From an uncultured Ruegeria sp. (GTDB lineage: Bacteria > Pseudomonadota > Alphaproteobacteria > Rhodobacterales > Rhodobacteraceae): 48,049 nt of DNA. Location: contig NZ_CANMFF010000026.1 in assembly GCF_947497005.1 (NCBI RefSeq), positions 1-48,049 of the forward strand. The letters are read 5' to 3'. Below are positions 1-8,556 of the stretch, in pieces. Made by a program: the position numbers and the translations under genes. Within the stretch, counting starts at the first letter, position 1. Each line of letters opens with the position of its first letter. The notes under the pieces were generated by a model. The model was not told where the DNA came from. It saw only the letters and a list, made by a program, of their open reading frames with translations, and made no database searches.

Positions 1-69
1 CAACGACGACGAATATGAAGACCAGACCCGCAGACTCTCGTTATGAATGAGGGAGCCTCGGGGGGCAGG

Positions 70-540
70 TCAGCCTGTCTCAGTTATAGCCTCTTGATTG
101 TCCTTTTCCGTGGCGTTTTCGGGTTCAGCTTTTGGCGTCGGTCGGCCTTTTCGCCAACTTGTAGTGCCGTCAGCAGCAGTAAGGAAATTCGCCTGGAGAC
201 CGTCAACGACGAGGTTGTCAAAGTGCAGACGCCGATTGGCCAAAGCAGCAACATCCAATTCCAGTTCCAGCAGGTTCAATTCTGCAAGAGATGTTTCCGG
301 CATTGTTTGGCTCGGGATAACCACTCCGCCGACGTAAATGTGGGTAATGCGTCCAAGCGCGATACTTACATCGTCATTGACCACAATCGGTTGTCCGATT
401 TGTTCAGAAAGGACTTTTTCAACCAGGTCACGTCGCATCCCCGAGAATAGCGGCGCAGCAAGTAGCAACCAAACAAATGCGATTGTTGCAAACACAAGTA
501 TTAAGACAATCCCAATTGTTCTAAACAGCCAAGTCCTCAT
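70..540 (-). CDS. AsmA-like protein, short N-terminal part
   Basis: The 156-residue product has one N-terminal membrane helix (about residues 8-30), followed by a beta-rich segment typical of the start of AsmA-family proteins. These are inner-membrane-anchored proteins with a large periplasmic repeat-beta-groove domain thought to act in envelope lipid handling. A purine-rich ribosome site (AGGGGG) lies just before the ATG at 540. Family members usually exceed 500 residues, so this frame is far too short. It ends at a TGA (70-72), and the same frame then stays open to the window edge. It may therefore be a nonsense-mutated gene, or a short paralogue made only of the first domain. The family call is moderate; intactness is doubtful. 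Confidence 0.55.
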   Translation of the reverse strand: MRTWLFRTIGIVLILVFATIAFVWLLLAAPLFSGMRRDLVEKVLSEQIGQPIVVNDDVSIALGRITHIYVGGVVIPSQTMPETSLAELNLLELELDVAALANRRLHFDNLVVDGLQANFLTAADGTTSWRKGRPTPKAEPENATEKDNQEAITETG

Positions 541-652
541 GCATCCCCCTGTCGTCGCCTACGCGGTTTTGTCTACCTGCAATTCGGCGTTTGCCAAACT
601 ACTGGACAAGTTGGGCACATAATTCGGTTCTCGCGCGTCGCGCAATTTGTGC

Positions 653-2278
653 TCATCGGTCCAATGCTGCCAGGATACGAGCATCCCGCTCGTATGGGTC
701 CTCGCGGAAATGAACGACCCCGTCTTCAACCCACGCTGTCCAGTATGTCAAAAGAACTGGCATTGGCTCAGGTAGATCAACGCGCGTTGTCTTCCCGCTA
801 TCCAGAATGGACTGCATCTTCTGTCGGCTCCAATCTGGCTCTCCCTCCATCAGAAGGCTCGCGAACTCGAACGGATACTCAAGGCGAACGCAGCCGGAAC
901 TGAGATTTCTCTCGTTTCGGTCAAAAAGGGTTTTGTCGTTTGTGTCGTGCAAGTACACAGCGTATTTGTTTGGAAACATGAACTTAACCAAACCCAGCGC
1001 ATTGTCCGGGCCTGGTTGCTGAACCAGGGTCACGCCGGGGTTCTTCGCCCCCCAGTTTACAGCGTTTGGGGGGATTGTCTGACCATCCTTGTTCCGAACG
1101 ACATAGTTGTTGCGTGTCAGATAGGCTGGATCCTTGCGGATGCGCGAAAGTTTGTCTTTACGAAAAATCGAGGCGGGAACGGTCCAGGTGGGATTGAATT
1201 CCATGTACTTGATTTCGTCTCGGAACACTGGGGTCTTTCGATAGGCTGACCCTGTGATTGATCTAGTGGTCCAAAGCGTGCCATCCGATGTGACCAAATA
1301 TGTGCGGGCTCCTGCAATGTTCACCAGCACGAATTCGTCGTCGACTTCCCGCATAAGCCAGCGGCCACGTTCCAAGCTGAGACGCAGCTTGTTAATTCGA
1401 TCTTCCACCGGTTTGTTTAGCGATGCGAACGTCTTACCGCCAATGACCCCATCGGCTTCTAATCCATGCCGACTCTGAAAAGATTTGACTAATTTCACCA
1501 AGTTATCGTCGTAAACCCAAGCTGTGTTTATGCCGTTTTCGCCATCTTCAGAAGAACCGCTTGTTTCAACGAAGCCTTCTGCCGCCAGCCTTTCGCGCAG
1601 CTTAGCGACAGCAGGGTCCACCATCTCTGGTTTAAGAACGGTTTCATCCGGAACATTGGTCCAACCGCCCTGTAAAGCAATGGCCCTATACTTACTCAGT
1701 GCTTCGACAAGCATCATATACTGCGCATTGTCGATATCGATGCGTTCGATTAACGCGCTAAAACCTTCGCCTTGAAGAAACTGATTTAGGACAACGGCTG
1801 GGTCTTGTTGAATTACCGGTTTTGAGAAGTTCCAATCGTCGTCCAGTGCATTTGGGTCGACTTTCCCAAACACCAAATGATGAACCAGTTTCACAGCAGC
1901 GTCGGTTGCCAGAATATCGAACAATGCTTGATTAGAGACATCCCCACTTTGGGCGACCTTAAATGCGGCTTGAAGCTCCGCTAAGTCAAAGTCTTCTGGT
2001 CTGAAACCCTGTTCTATTGCACTATCCAACTCATCAAAGAGTTCGTCCGACAATACATCGCCTGCCCACGCAGGAGTGAAGTCCCTCTCTTCGTAAAAAC
2101 GCGGTACTAGGATTTCAGCATCCAAGCTCTTGCTGTCAGGTGGCGTGCTACTCACGTCCAACTTGGCACCGAGTAGAGAAGCAATCTGCTCTGATATCTC
2201 GTTTGCGACGCTTGGGTTGGGGAATACTGTTGCCAATGCAGTTAGCGAAATCGCAACTAACGACTTAACGTGACCCAC
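653..2278 (-). CDS. L,D-transpeptidase, YcbB/LdtD type
   Basis: Exported enzyme that forms or remodels 3-3 crosslinks in peptidoglycan. A signal peptide covers about the first 25 residues. A peptidoglycan-binding module follows near residues 255-290 (FQSRHGLEADGVIGGKT). The YkuD catalytic domain follows, with HDT (H near 445) and the nucleophile motif SSGCVRLE (C near 464). Length (541 aa) fits the long YcbB class. The frame can open at a TTG at 2281, but AGGAGG sits only 2 nt before it and 5 nt before the in-frame GTG at 2278, so GTG is the better start. It is followed downstream on the same strand, after about 110 nt, by the AsmA-like frame, so both may concern the envelope. Confidence 0.93.
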   Translation of the reverse strand: MGHVKSLVAISLTALATVFPNPSVANEISEQIASLLGAKLDVSSTPPDSKSLDAEILVPRFYEERDFTPAWAGDVLSDELFDELDSAIEQGFRPEDFDLAELQAAFKVAQSGDVSNQALFDILATDAAVKLVHHLVFGKVDPNALDDDWNFSKPVIQQDPAVVLNQFLQGEGFSALIERIDIDNAQYMMLVEALSKYRAIALQGGWTNVPDETVLKPEMVDPAVAKLRERLAAEGFVETSGSSEDGENGINTAWVYDDNLVKLVKSFQSRHGLEADGVIGGKTFASLNKPVEDRINKLRLSLERGRWLMREVDDEFVLVNIAGARTYLVTSDGTLWTTRSITGSAYRKTPVFRDEIKYMEFNPTWTVPASIFRKDKLSRIRKDPAYLTRNNYVVRNKDGQTIPPNAVNWGAKNPGVTLVQQPGPDNALGLVKFMFPNKYAVYLHDTNDKTLFDRNERNLSSGCVRLEYPFEFASLLMEGEPDWSRQKMQSILDSGKTTRVDLPEPMPVLLTYWTAWVEDGVVHFREDPYERDARILAALDR

Positions 2279-2506
2279 CAATACCTCCTGCGGCTTCGCG
2301 CTATATGCTGTCTCTATGTGGGAGGATACTCATACATAATGTATAATCAAATCGTAATTTATGATTTTAGTATGGCCATTTGATTGGACGGTTCGAGAGC
2401 TGTGTGTATATGCAGGGAATTGGCGCTGAACGTCCAAACGATCCTGTGGACGAGGCGGCCCTGTTGAATCTACTGTCATTGCAGCATCGACGGAGTTGGG
2501 CGGGTT

Positions 2507-2638
2507 ATGGCGACATTTGTATTGGTCCATGGAGCGTGGCAAGGGGGATGGTGCTGGGCTCGCGTAGCCGCCCTTCTGCGCAGGGACGGCCACGACGTTT
2601 TGTCAAGTTCCGTGAACCGGCCCATACTGGACCCTTAA
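2507..2638 (+). pseudogene. N-terminal remnant of an alpha/beta-hydrolase
   Basis: The 43 codons begin MATFVLVHGAWQGGWCW and continue ARVAALLRRDGHDV. This is the first strand, the oxyanion-hole HG motif and the first helix of the EstC/salicylate-esterase-like alpha/beta-hydrolase family, whose full proteins are about 230-260 residues. After GHDV the sequence loses all family character and stops. No catalytic serine region or His is present nearby, so this is the cut-off front end of a gene. It lies in the 430-base space between the L,D-transpeptidase and the LysR gene, which otherwise shows nothing recognisable. Confidence 0.7.
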
Positions 2639-2712
2639 TGATGCTCTACCAAGGTTCAATTCGGTTCCAAGAAACGGAACTTGTTTGATAGTGCAGAGAT
2701 GAGCGATTTTGT

Positions 2713-3609
2713 TTAAGGATTGCACCGTTTCGCATAATCAACGAAAGCTCTGACACGGGGCGGCATATTGCGCTTGGACAGGTAGTTCAGGGAGAACCGG
2801 GGCAAAGCAGCGGTCTGGCCTTCCAGAACCTGAACCAACCTGCCGTCTTCCAGCGAGCTTTCGACAGAGCTTGCAAAGATATAGGCCAGCCCAAGCCCCG
2901 CCTTTGCGCCTTCAAGGATGGAGGTCACGTCGTTGGTGACGATCTTGGGGCGTGGCATGACCGAATAGGGACCGTCTGTGCCTGCAAATTCCCACGGGGC
3001 CAGCTTGTCGGCGCCTGTAATAGCAAAACAGACCCCGCTATGTGCCGCCACATCTGTCGGTTTCTCTAGGGGCGGGCCTTTGGCTAGATAGTCGGGGGAC
3101 GCGACAATCGTCATCTTCAGTGTGGGGCCAATTGCGATGGCATATGTGTCAGGATCAAGCAGGGTCTCAGCACGGACAGCGGCATCAACCCCGCTGGTTA
3201 CGAGATCGACTTTTGTTTCGTCATAGATAAGTTCAATCGCCACCGCCGGATGTTCATTTGCAAATCCTGTGATTAGGGCATCCAGAAACAATTGGCCCGC
3301 GGCGGTCGGGGCCGTTAGCCGAAGCGTGCCCGACAGATCTTCGCTTAGGTCGTGAATATCTTTCAGTGCTGTTTCCAGATCATTGATTGCTGGCAGGCTA
3401 CGGCGATAAAGAAGTTCGCCCGCTTTGGTCAGGGCGATGGCCCGGGTCGATCTTTCGATCAGGCGCACGCCAAGGCGATCTTCGAACCTCTGGACAGCTT
3501 CACTTACCGAACCCGCGCCAAGTTTCAGTTTGTCAGCCGCCGCGCGGAAACCGTTCTCTTGAGCAACCGCCACGAATATCGACACGTCGTTCAACTCATT
3601 TCGCCTCAT
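2713..3609 (-). CDS. LysR-family transcriptional regulator
   Basis: 298 residues with the standard layout: a winged helix-turn-helix at about residues 3-62 (FRAAADKLKLGAGSVSEAVQ) and a LysR substrate-binding domain at about 92-295. The motif FIFVAV..NGFRAAA and the length fit the small-aromatic/reductase-type branch often found divergent from oxidoreductases. It is transcribed away from the YdhR-like gene with 137 bases between start codons, so it probably controls that gene and itself. One arm of a 9-bp inverted repeat lies directly between its ribosome site (AAGGAA) and its ATG. The effector is unknown. Confidence 0.92.
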   Translation of the reverse strand: MRRNELNDVSIFVAVAQENGFRAAADKLKLGAGSVSEAVQRFEDRLGVRLIERSTRAIALTKAGELLYRRSLPAINDLETALKDIHDLSEDLSGTLRLTAPTAAGQLFLDALITGFANEHPAVAIELIYDETKVDLVTSGVDAAVRAETLLDPDTYAIAIGPTLKMTIVASPDYLAKGPPLEKPTDVAAHSGVCFAITGADKLAPWEFAGTDGPYSVMPRPKIVTNDVTSILEGAKAGLGLAYIFASSVESSLEDGRLVQVLEGQTAALPRFSLNYLSKRNMPPRVRAFVDYAKRCNP

Positions 3610-3658
3610 TGTTAGATATTCCTTACATTACGATCCAAAAATGACTGTTTATCTAACA
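3610..3658. promoter_or_regulatory. Inverted repeat, candidate LysR operator
   Basis: The two perfect 9-base arms TGTTAGATA (3610-3618) and TATCTAACA (3650-3658) are 40 bases apart, close to four helical turns, in the divergent region between the LysR gene and the YdhR-like gene. Such phased half-sites are typical of tetrameric LysR regulators. Assignment to this regulator is inference from position. Confidence 0.5.
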
Positions 3659-3746
3659 AATATCCCTGACTATCTTGCTTGGCAATGGAAACCACACGCT
3701 TCGCCACACACAAAACCGGAGCGAGAAAGTCAAAAGGACAAAGCTA

Positions 3747-4067
3747 ATGAGCACGATGAAAATCTGGGATCTGCACATGACATATGACGGCCCCATGACC
3801 GAAGAATTTGCCGAGGGCACCAAGCGGTTGGCTGAAAGCATTGCGCAGGAAGCTGGGGTGATCTGGAAAATCTGGACCGTTGATGAAAGCAGTGGTGATT
3901 TCGGTTCGACCTATCTGTTCCGGGATCTCGCCGCCCAGGAAACCTACAAGGCGATGCATGTGAAGCGTCTGGCGGCAATCGGTGTCACCGTAACGTCGGA
4001 CCATGTGTTTGATATCATGGAAGACCTCAGCTCAATCACCAATGCCCCCTTGGGTGAGGTGGTCTGA
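3747..4067 (+). CDS. YdhR-like dimeric alpha/beta-barrel protein
   Basis: 106 residues matching the putative mono-oxygenase YdhR family: a small ferredoxin-like fold that dimerises, with the characteristic opening (KIWDLHMTYDGPMTEEFAEG), the central VIWKIWTVDESSGDFGSTYLF strand pair, and the AHVKRL/GV helix. The molecular activity of this family is not established. The frame is open upstream, but the ATG at 3747 has AAGGA about 8 bases before it and matches where family members begin. It is divergent from the LysR gene and followed after 43 bases by a small membrane protein on the same strand, so the two probably form one operon. Confidence 0.82.
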   Translation: MSTMKIWDLHMTYDGPMTEEFAEGTKRLAESIAQEAGVIWKIWTVDESSGDFGSTYLFRDLAAQETYKAMHVKRLAAIGVTVTSDHVFDIMEDLSSITNAPLGEVV

Positions 4068-4110
4068 TCAGGACCCCTCTTACACTTGCACACACACTAG
4101 GAGCTTTCAA

Positions 4111-4491
4111 ATGAGTAATCGAACATTCCTGACCCTTCACAGCACAATCTATGCGTTCTTTGCCTTTGCGCTGTTTTTTCTGCCTGGCTTTCTGTGGCCA
4201 AACTACGGCTTGGAACTGAATGACCGCTACGCCTGGTTCCTGTCCCAGCACAACAGCATTTTTCTTGGAGGGATTGCCATTATTGGCTTTCTGCTTAGGA
4301 ATGTGACCGACGGTACAACCGCCCAGAAGCTGCTAACCGGGCTGATGGCAACCAACGCACTTGGTTTTGTCGTAACGCTATATGCGGCGCTGACAGGTAT
4401 CTTCACTGGCTTTGGCTGGTCGGATCCCGCTTTCTTTGCGTTTCTTGCGGTGATGAGCTTCCTGCAACTCAAGAAGCTTAGTCAGTCCTGA
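4111..4491 (+). CDS. Small four-helix membrane protein
   Basis: 126 residues with four hydrophobic segments (about residues 9-28, 47-62, 73-95 and 103-118) and short polar loops. No catalytic motif is visible. The ATG at 4111 is preceded by AGGAGC. It directly follows the YdhR-like gene and is closed by a hairpin terminator, so it belongs to the LysR-controlled unit. The layout resembles small DoxX-like or DUF membrane proteins, but I do not recognise a specific family. Confidence 0.75.
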   Translation: MSNRTFLTLHSTIYAFFAFALFFLPGFLWPNYGLELNDRYAWFLSQHNSIFLGGIAIIGFLLRNVTDGTTAQKLLTGLMATNALGFVVTLYAALTGIFTGFGWSDPAFFAFLAVMSFLQLKKLSQS

Positions 4492-4505
4492 TGGTCGGGA
4501 ACACG

Positions 4506-4535
4506 GCTCGGAGCGTTCCGCTCCGAGCTTTCTGC
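4506..4535 (+). terminator. Hairpin terminator after the YdhR operon
   Basis: A 10-bp stem GCTCGGAGCG / CGCTCCGAGC with a TTC loop (4506-4528) starts 15 bases after the stop codon and is followed by a short T-rich stretch (CTTTCT). Confidence 0.7.
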
Positions 4536-4834
4536 CAAAAAGATGTAGCAATATGTTCGATCTTGAGCGGAGCTTTCAACAAAGCCACGTGTTTGCCCCC
4601 CCGCAAATAAGGTCCGCGTCCTTTCCGGCATGTGGGAATGTAATGTCTGTATTGGGTGCGTAGCTGTCTTTGGAGCGATCACATCATACGTCCGCTTCGT
4701 CCGCATTGCAGACCTCAGTGAATCATGCAGCCAAGGTCTGCCGAGAGCCGTAGGGCTACCGAAGAACCGCCAATTGATCATGACCGCTTTTGTGTAGCAT
4801 CATATCATTGAAGGTCATTTCTGAGGGCAGACCA
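4536..4834. other. Non-coding stretch before the amidohydrolase
   Basis: About 300 bases between the terminator and the amidohydrolase start. Open frames here lack plausible starts or family character. I see no RNA gene or convincing promoter; it should contain the promoter of the amidohydrolase. Confidence 0.4.
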
Positions 4835-6001
4835 ATGGTTCACACTGAAGTTTTTGACGCGCAGCTAACTGAACTATTTGAATGGCGTCGCGACTTTCAT
4901 GCACATCCGGAAATCACATTCGACGTTCATAGAACCGCCGGTTTGGTTGCTGAGCGCTTGCATGAGATGGGTGTCGACGAAGTTCATTCTGGTATTGGGA
5001 AAGCCGGCGTCGTTGCGGTGATAAAAGGCGAAAGTACAGCAAGCAACAAAGTGATTGGCTTACGCGCGGACATGGACGCTTTGCCCATGCAGGAGCAGAC
5101 AAATCTCCCTTACGCGTCTAAAATAGAAGGCCGAATGCATGCCTGCGGACATGATGGGCACACAACGATGCTGCTGGGCGCTGCGCGCTATCTGAGCGAG
5201 ACCCGTAATTTCAATGGAACTGCGGTTCTGATTTTCCAACCAGCGGAAGAGGCGGAAGGCGGTGGCCTCGCCATGGTTCAGGACGGTCTGATGAATCGTT
5301 TTGGTATTCAAAGCGTTTTTGCGCTTCATACGTCACCTGGTCTGCCCATCGGCCATTTCTCAACTCGCCCGGGTGGCATAATGGGGTCAGCGGACCTCTT
5401 TGAAGTACAAATAACTGGAAAAGGCTGCCATGCAGCTTTTCCACACGAGGGTCTCGACCCAGCCATTGCCGTTGCTCAGATCATCCAAGGTTTCCAGACT
5501 ATTGTGTCGCGTTCAATAAATACGTCGGCGCAACATGTCGTTTCAATCACGCAAATCCACATGGGGATAGCAGATAACATCATTGCTGAGACAGCGGAGA
5601 TCAGAGGGACCGTGCGCAGCCTATCCAGCAAGGCACGTGCTTTGGGCAAACAAAGGATGTTCGAAATTTGTGCGGGTGTAGCGTCCATGACGGGTACGGA
5701 CATCTATCTCAATTACATCGACGATTTGCCGGTGACGGAAAACGACCCAACACAAACCGACTTTGCTATTGATGCGGCCACCAAACTGGTGGGTTCCGAG
5801 GCAGTTGACGGCAACCGATCGCCAACCATGGGTGGAGAGGATTTTTCTTTCATGCTTGAGCAACGTCCGGGCAATTTCATGTTTATCGGCAACGGAGATA
5901 GCGCGGCATTGCACAACCCAGCCTTCGATTTCAATGATGACGCACTCGCTTATGGCTGCGCTTACTTTGCCACAATTGTTGAGCAGCAGTTAGCGATCTG
6001 A
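4835..6001 (+). CDS. M20 family amidohydrolase (hippurate-hydrolase type)
   Basis: Cytosolic metal-dependent hydrolase of N-acyl amino acids, of the M20D branch (hippurate hydrolase, IAA-amino acid hydrolase, AbgB-like). In the 388-residue product the family marks are clear: FHAHPE (22-26), ADMDALPM (78-85), the metal-binding ACGHDGH (C104, H106, H109), the catalytic/metal pair EEAEGGG (E138, E139) and the MGGEDF motif near the C terminus. The frame can extend 15 codons upstream, but the ATG at 4835 with GAGGGC before it matches family N termini. It stands alone, with no transporter or regulator beside it. Substrate is not predictable. Confidence 0.93.
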   Translation: MVHTEVFDAQLTELFEWRRDFHAHPEITFDVHRTAGLVAERLHEMGVDEVHSGIGKAGVVAVIKGESTASNKVIGLRADMDALPMQEQTNLPYASKIEGRMHACGHDGHTTMLLGAARYLSETRNFNGTAVLIFQPAEEAEGGGLAMVQDGLMNRFGIQSVFALHTSPGLPIGHFSTRPGGIMGSADLFEVQITGKGCHAAFPHEGLDPAIAVAQIIQGFQTIVSRSINTSAQHVVSITQIHMGIADNIIAETAEIRGTVRSLSSKARALGKQRMFEICAGVASMTGTDIYLNYIDDLPVTENDPTQTDFAIDAATKLVGSEAVDGNRSPTMGGEDFSFMLEQRPGNFMFIGNGDSAALHNPAFDFNDDALAYGCAYFATIVEQQLAI

Positions 6002-6070
6002 TCCGCACGGAAGTCCGGGTCGCCAAAGCTGACGTTGGTGCAACCGCAGCGAATTGGAGCTTTGTCCGCA

Positions 6071-6172
6071 TCTCGGGATTTGCAAAGTCTTGTGGTGAAT
6101 GTCCGGTTTGGGGCTGGATGCGGACTCCGCGACAATGAATGCGAACGGCCGCTCTGAGCCCAAAGCAGACGT
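6071..6172. repeat. Dispersed inverted-repeat element, copy A
   Basis: The left end AATGTCCGGTTTGGGGCT (6098-6115) and right end GAGCCCAAAGCAGACGT (6156-6172) are near-inverted copies of each other, 75 bases outer to outer. A flank TCTCGGGATTTGCAAA (6071-6086) is identical in copy D at 24241. Related copies lie at 17295 and 19516. It sits between two genes; no coding capacity is evident. Confidence 0.75.
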
Positions 6173-6270
6173 CATAGCGCGATTGTCGGGAGGGTGTCGT
6201 TCGGCGCCAAGAGTGCTTCCATTAGCTTCAGAAAACTGTTGGTGCTACGTTGACCTGATTTGGAGGATGC

Positions 6271-7098
6271 ATGACCGACCTCAATGATTTTGAAAAGATG
6301 GAGCGCGAAGGCTGGGCCAATCCAGCTATCGCCAAGGGTTATGCAGATGGGTTCGACCGAGCTACGCTCGCTGTTGCGCAAAGGCTTTCGGATGCGGTTT
6401 CGGCTGGCTCTAAGTCAACGGTTCTTGATCTATGCACCGGGCATGGTGTTGTCGCTGCGGAACTTTCGGCAAGAGGCGCTTCTGTAACTGGACTCGACTT
6501 TTCTGCGGCTATGATATCCCTTGCTCAATCAGCTGTGCCGGACGCTTCCTTTGTCCAAGGAGATGCGATGTCAATGGACTTTGCCGATAACAGTTTTGAC
6601 GCTGTCACTATTGGTTTTGGCGTACCGCACTTTCCCGATCCTGAACGTGGTTTGGCGGAAGCGGCAAGAGTATTGAAACCAGGCGGGCGTATCGCGTTTT
6701 CAATCTGGAGAGGGAAAGGATCAAATGGTGCATTCGGTTGGTTGTTCGATGCGGTTGGACGCCTGGGCGACCCCTCGGTCACATTGCCCTTCGGACCTGA
6801 TGCCCATATGCTTGTAGACCGCTCTGCTGCTGAACCTATGGTCACCAAAGCAGGATTTGCAGAAGTTCAGTTGATCGACGTGCCCTCAGAACTGTATCTG
6901 CAGCAACCTGAAGACTTGTTTGATGCCTTTGATCAGGGTGCCGTTCGCGCAGCATCACTTTTGGGAGCGCAGCCAGTCACAAAACGAGATGCAATTCGCT
7001 CTGATCTGGCGGCACGTACTCGCTCACAAGGTATTAAACACAATGGCGGTTTTCTGGTCCCGGCTCCGTCCGTCATCATTTCGGCCGTTCGCCGCTGA
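6271..7098 (+). CDS. Class I SAM-dependent methyltransferase
   Basis: 275 residues with the UbiE/Methyltransf_11 pattern: motif I VLDLCTGHGVVA (51-62), an acidic motif II (VTGLDFSAAM), FVQGDAMSMDF, a motif IV-like FDAVTIGFGVPHFPDPE, and the post-motif LKPGGRIAFSIW. SAM binding is well supported; the acceptor is not identifiable. It starts at ATG 6271 with GGAGG four bases upstream. It stands alone between repeat copy A and a region of gene debris. A second, unrelated small methyltransferase occurs at 8557. Confidence 0.9.
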   Translation: MTDLNDFEKMEREGWANPAIAKGYADGFDRATLAVAQRLSDAVSAGSKSTVLDLCTGHGVVAAELSARGASVTGLDFSAAMISLAQSAVPDASFVQGDAMSMDFADNSFDAVTIGFGVPHFPDPERGLAEAARVLKPGGRIAFSIWRGKGSNGAFGWLFDAVGRLGDPSVTLPFGPDAHMLVDRSAAEPMVTKAGFAEVQLIDVPSELYLQQPEDLFDAFDQGAVRAASLLGAQPVTKRDAIRSDLAARTRSQGIKHNGGFLVPAPSVIISAVRR

Positions 7099-7339
7099 CT
7101 TTTGCAAACTCTTCGTAATTATGCGCGTGCTGCGACTGGCAATTTTGTCCCGCTTTCCGGACCTTGGTGCCGCCTAAACCGACCCTATGACCTGCTGAAA
7201 CCGTCAGATGAACAGTTCGAGCCAAAATCGGCTGAGGCTGCAATTCGCGCCTTTGGCTGGTTATCGATACGCTTTGCTGGCCGCAAGACAGCTTCGGGTT
7301 TCTTGGGCGATATCTCTCTAAGACACATGGGAGATTTGT

Positions 7340-7453
7340 ATGCGCAATTTTAGAAATGCCCAAACCGCCGATGCGGATCGCTGCTTTGAAATCGAGATCT
7401 CCGCCTACGAAGGTGAAGAGGCTGCGACACACGCCAAAATCTGCAAACGGATT
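7340..7453 (+). pseudogene. Truncated GNAT acetyltransferase (N-terminus only)
   Basis: The 38 codons from ATG 7340 (MRNFRNAQTADADRCFEIE..AYEG.EAAT..KI.KRI) match the opening beta strand and first helices of a GNAT N-acetyltransferase. A good ribosome site, GGGAG, lies 6 bases upstream. After about 7453 the GNAT character ends abruptly and the sequence becomes the inside of an opposite-strand gene fragment. The acetyl-CoA binding motif is absent, so this cannot be active. Confidence 0.65.
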
Positions 7454-7567
7454 ACCGCCATGCTTCATGCCATAGCACTCGTAGACCATCGTATTAAACT
7501 CATCCAGTTTCGCCTTTGGGATCCGGAACTGGATGTGTTCAAATTGCTCAGTCTCAGTTTTTGTCAT
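7454..7567 (-). pseudogene. N-terminal remnant of a small RHH-like protein
   Basis: From ATG 7567 (AAGGA 8 bases upstream) the minus strand reads MTKTETEQFEHIQFRIP, then KAKLDEFNTMVYECYGMKHGG. This resembles the beta-strand/helix start of a ribbon-helix-helix-type small protein. The frame remains open further left, but that part is antisense of the GNAT remnant and is not credible as protein. The family call is tentative. The two remnants meet head to head at about 7453/7454. Confidence 0.4.
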
Positions 7568-7760
7568 CGAATCCATCCTTGTATGGCGAAGACAGTATTT
7601 TGAAGCCTGTGTTGTTGCCAAAGCTTCAGCCAGGACGTTGGTGCTCAGATAAACTTCAGCAGCGAGGTATGGGCTCGTGATCGCCTAGATTGGTAGCGCA
7701 ATAGACGTCAGTCACCAACGCGAACTCCAGCAACTCGCTAATGTAGTGTGGCAATGTTAT

Positions 7761-7789
7761 TTGACAATAAGTATATGAAAGCATACACA
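7761..7789 (+). promoter_or_regulatory. Promoter with embedded operator-like palindrome
   Basis: A consensus -35 TTGACA (7761-7766) is followed 17 bases later by a weak -10 (TACACA, 7784-7789). The spacer carries the imperfect palindrome GTATATG-AAAG-CATACAC (7771-7788). It lies just upstream of the membrane-protein/Xre gene pair, where an Xre autorepressor would be expected to bind. The promoter reading is inference. Confidence 0.45.
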
Positions 7790-7846
7790 ATGTAAAAAAT
7801 GTTAGACACGAACCAATTGCATATTGCACAATGGAGCGCCTCAGAA

Positions 7847-8296
7847 ATGACCTACCAGGATCGCAACACTGTCGTCTCGATCTTTGTGAATCTTGCTGTT
7901 AGCGCCTTCGTCGTTTTTCGGCTTCTGGATATGAATGCCTCTGGGATGTTCGATGGCCCTGATGCCGTCAACAATTGGGCCCGTATGGTGATCTGGCTAA
8001 TCCCGTTGGGTATCGTCGCTACCATAATTGGCACAATTTTGTTCAATATCGGTTTTGCGATTGTCACACGCGAACCTAAGCCCAGTTTCGTCGTCGATGA
8101 ACGGGACAAACTGTTCGAACGCCGCGGTAGCCTCGCGATCATTGTCTTCGCAGGTGCAGGCTTTGTCTCTGCCGTCCTGGCCCTGGCCTTCAACGCATCA
8201 GCTTTGATTGGGTTTAACATTATCTATTTCGGCATGGCATTCGGGTCTTTTGCGGCAGATATCGTCAAATTCATCAGCTATCGGCGCGGGTATTGA
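7847..8296 (+). CDS. Four-helix membrane protein paired with an Xre regulator
   Basis: 149 residues starting MTYQDRNTVVSIFVNL, with four membrane segments (about residues 8-25, 43-64, 90-109 and 117-137) and a charged cytoplasmic loop VVDERDKLFERRG between helices 2 and 3. This pattern (DERD..I..R after helix 2) occurs in small membrane proteins encoded directly before Xre-type regulators, where the pair is thought to act as a sensor/antagonist and regulator. The frame opens at 7799, but 7847 matches the family start. The following Xre gene begins 3 bases after its stop, indicating tight coupling. Confidence 0.75.
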   Translation: MTYQDRNTVVSIFVNLAVSAFVVFRLLDMNASGMFDGPDAVNNWARMVIWLIPLGIVATIIGTILFNIGFAIVTREPKPSFVVDERDKLFERRGSLAIIVFAGAGFVSAVLALAFNASALIGFNIIYFGMAFGSFAADIVKFISYRRGY

Positions 8297-8299
8297 GCC

Positions 8300-8518
8300 A
8301 TGGGAAAGCTCAAGATCACCAACAACATCCGACGTCTAAGGTTTGACGCCGACGAAATGACTCAAAAAGAGCTCGCCGAAAGAGTTGGTGTGACCCGACA
8401 AACTATCGTCGCCATCGAAAATGCAAAATATTCACCAACGCTCGAATTGGCGATCCTGATTTCCCGCGTCTTCGACAAGCCCCTCGAAAAAGTCTTCGAT
8501 ATCCAAGACGCCAGTTAA
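8300..8518 (+). CDS. Xre-family DNA-binding regulator (YozG/PBSX-like)
   Basis: 72 residues made almost entirely of a helix-turn-helix (about residues 7-61; MTQKELAERVGVTRQTIVAIE). The tail (RVFDKPLEKVFDIQ) is typical of the short YozG/YgzD-like Xre group. It follows the membrane protein with a 3-base gap, and the pair should be transcribed together from the promoter near 7761. It probably represses its own promoter via the palindrome there (inference). Confidence 0.88.
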   Translation: MGKLKITNNIRRLRFDADEMTQKELAERVGVTRQTIVAIENAKYSPTLELAILISRVFDKPLEKVFDIQDAS

Positions 8519-8556
8519 GTCTTCGCGACTGCAACATATTATTCCAAGGAACAGAT

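Noticed and set aside
7076..7621. Long minus-strand open frame (181 codons)
   Set aside because: Only its first 38 or so codons from 7567 look like protein; the rest is antisense of the GNAT remnant and uncharacterised DNA.
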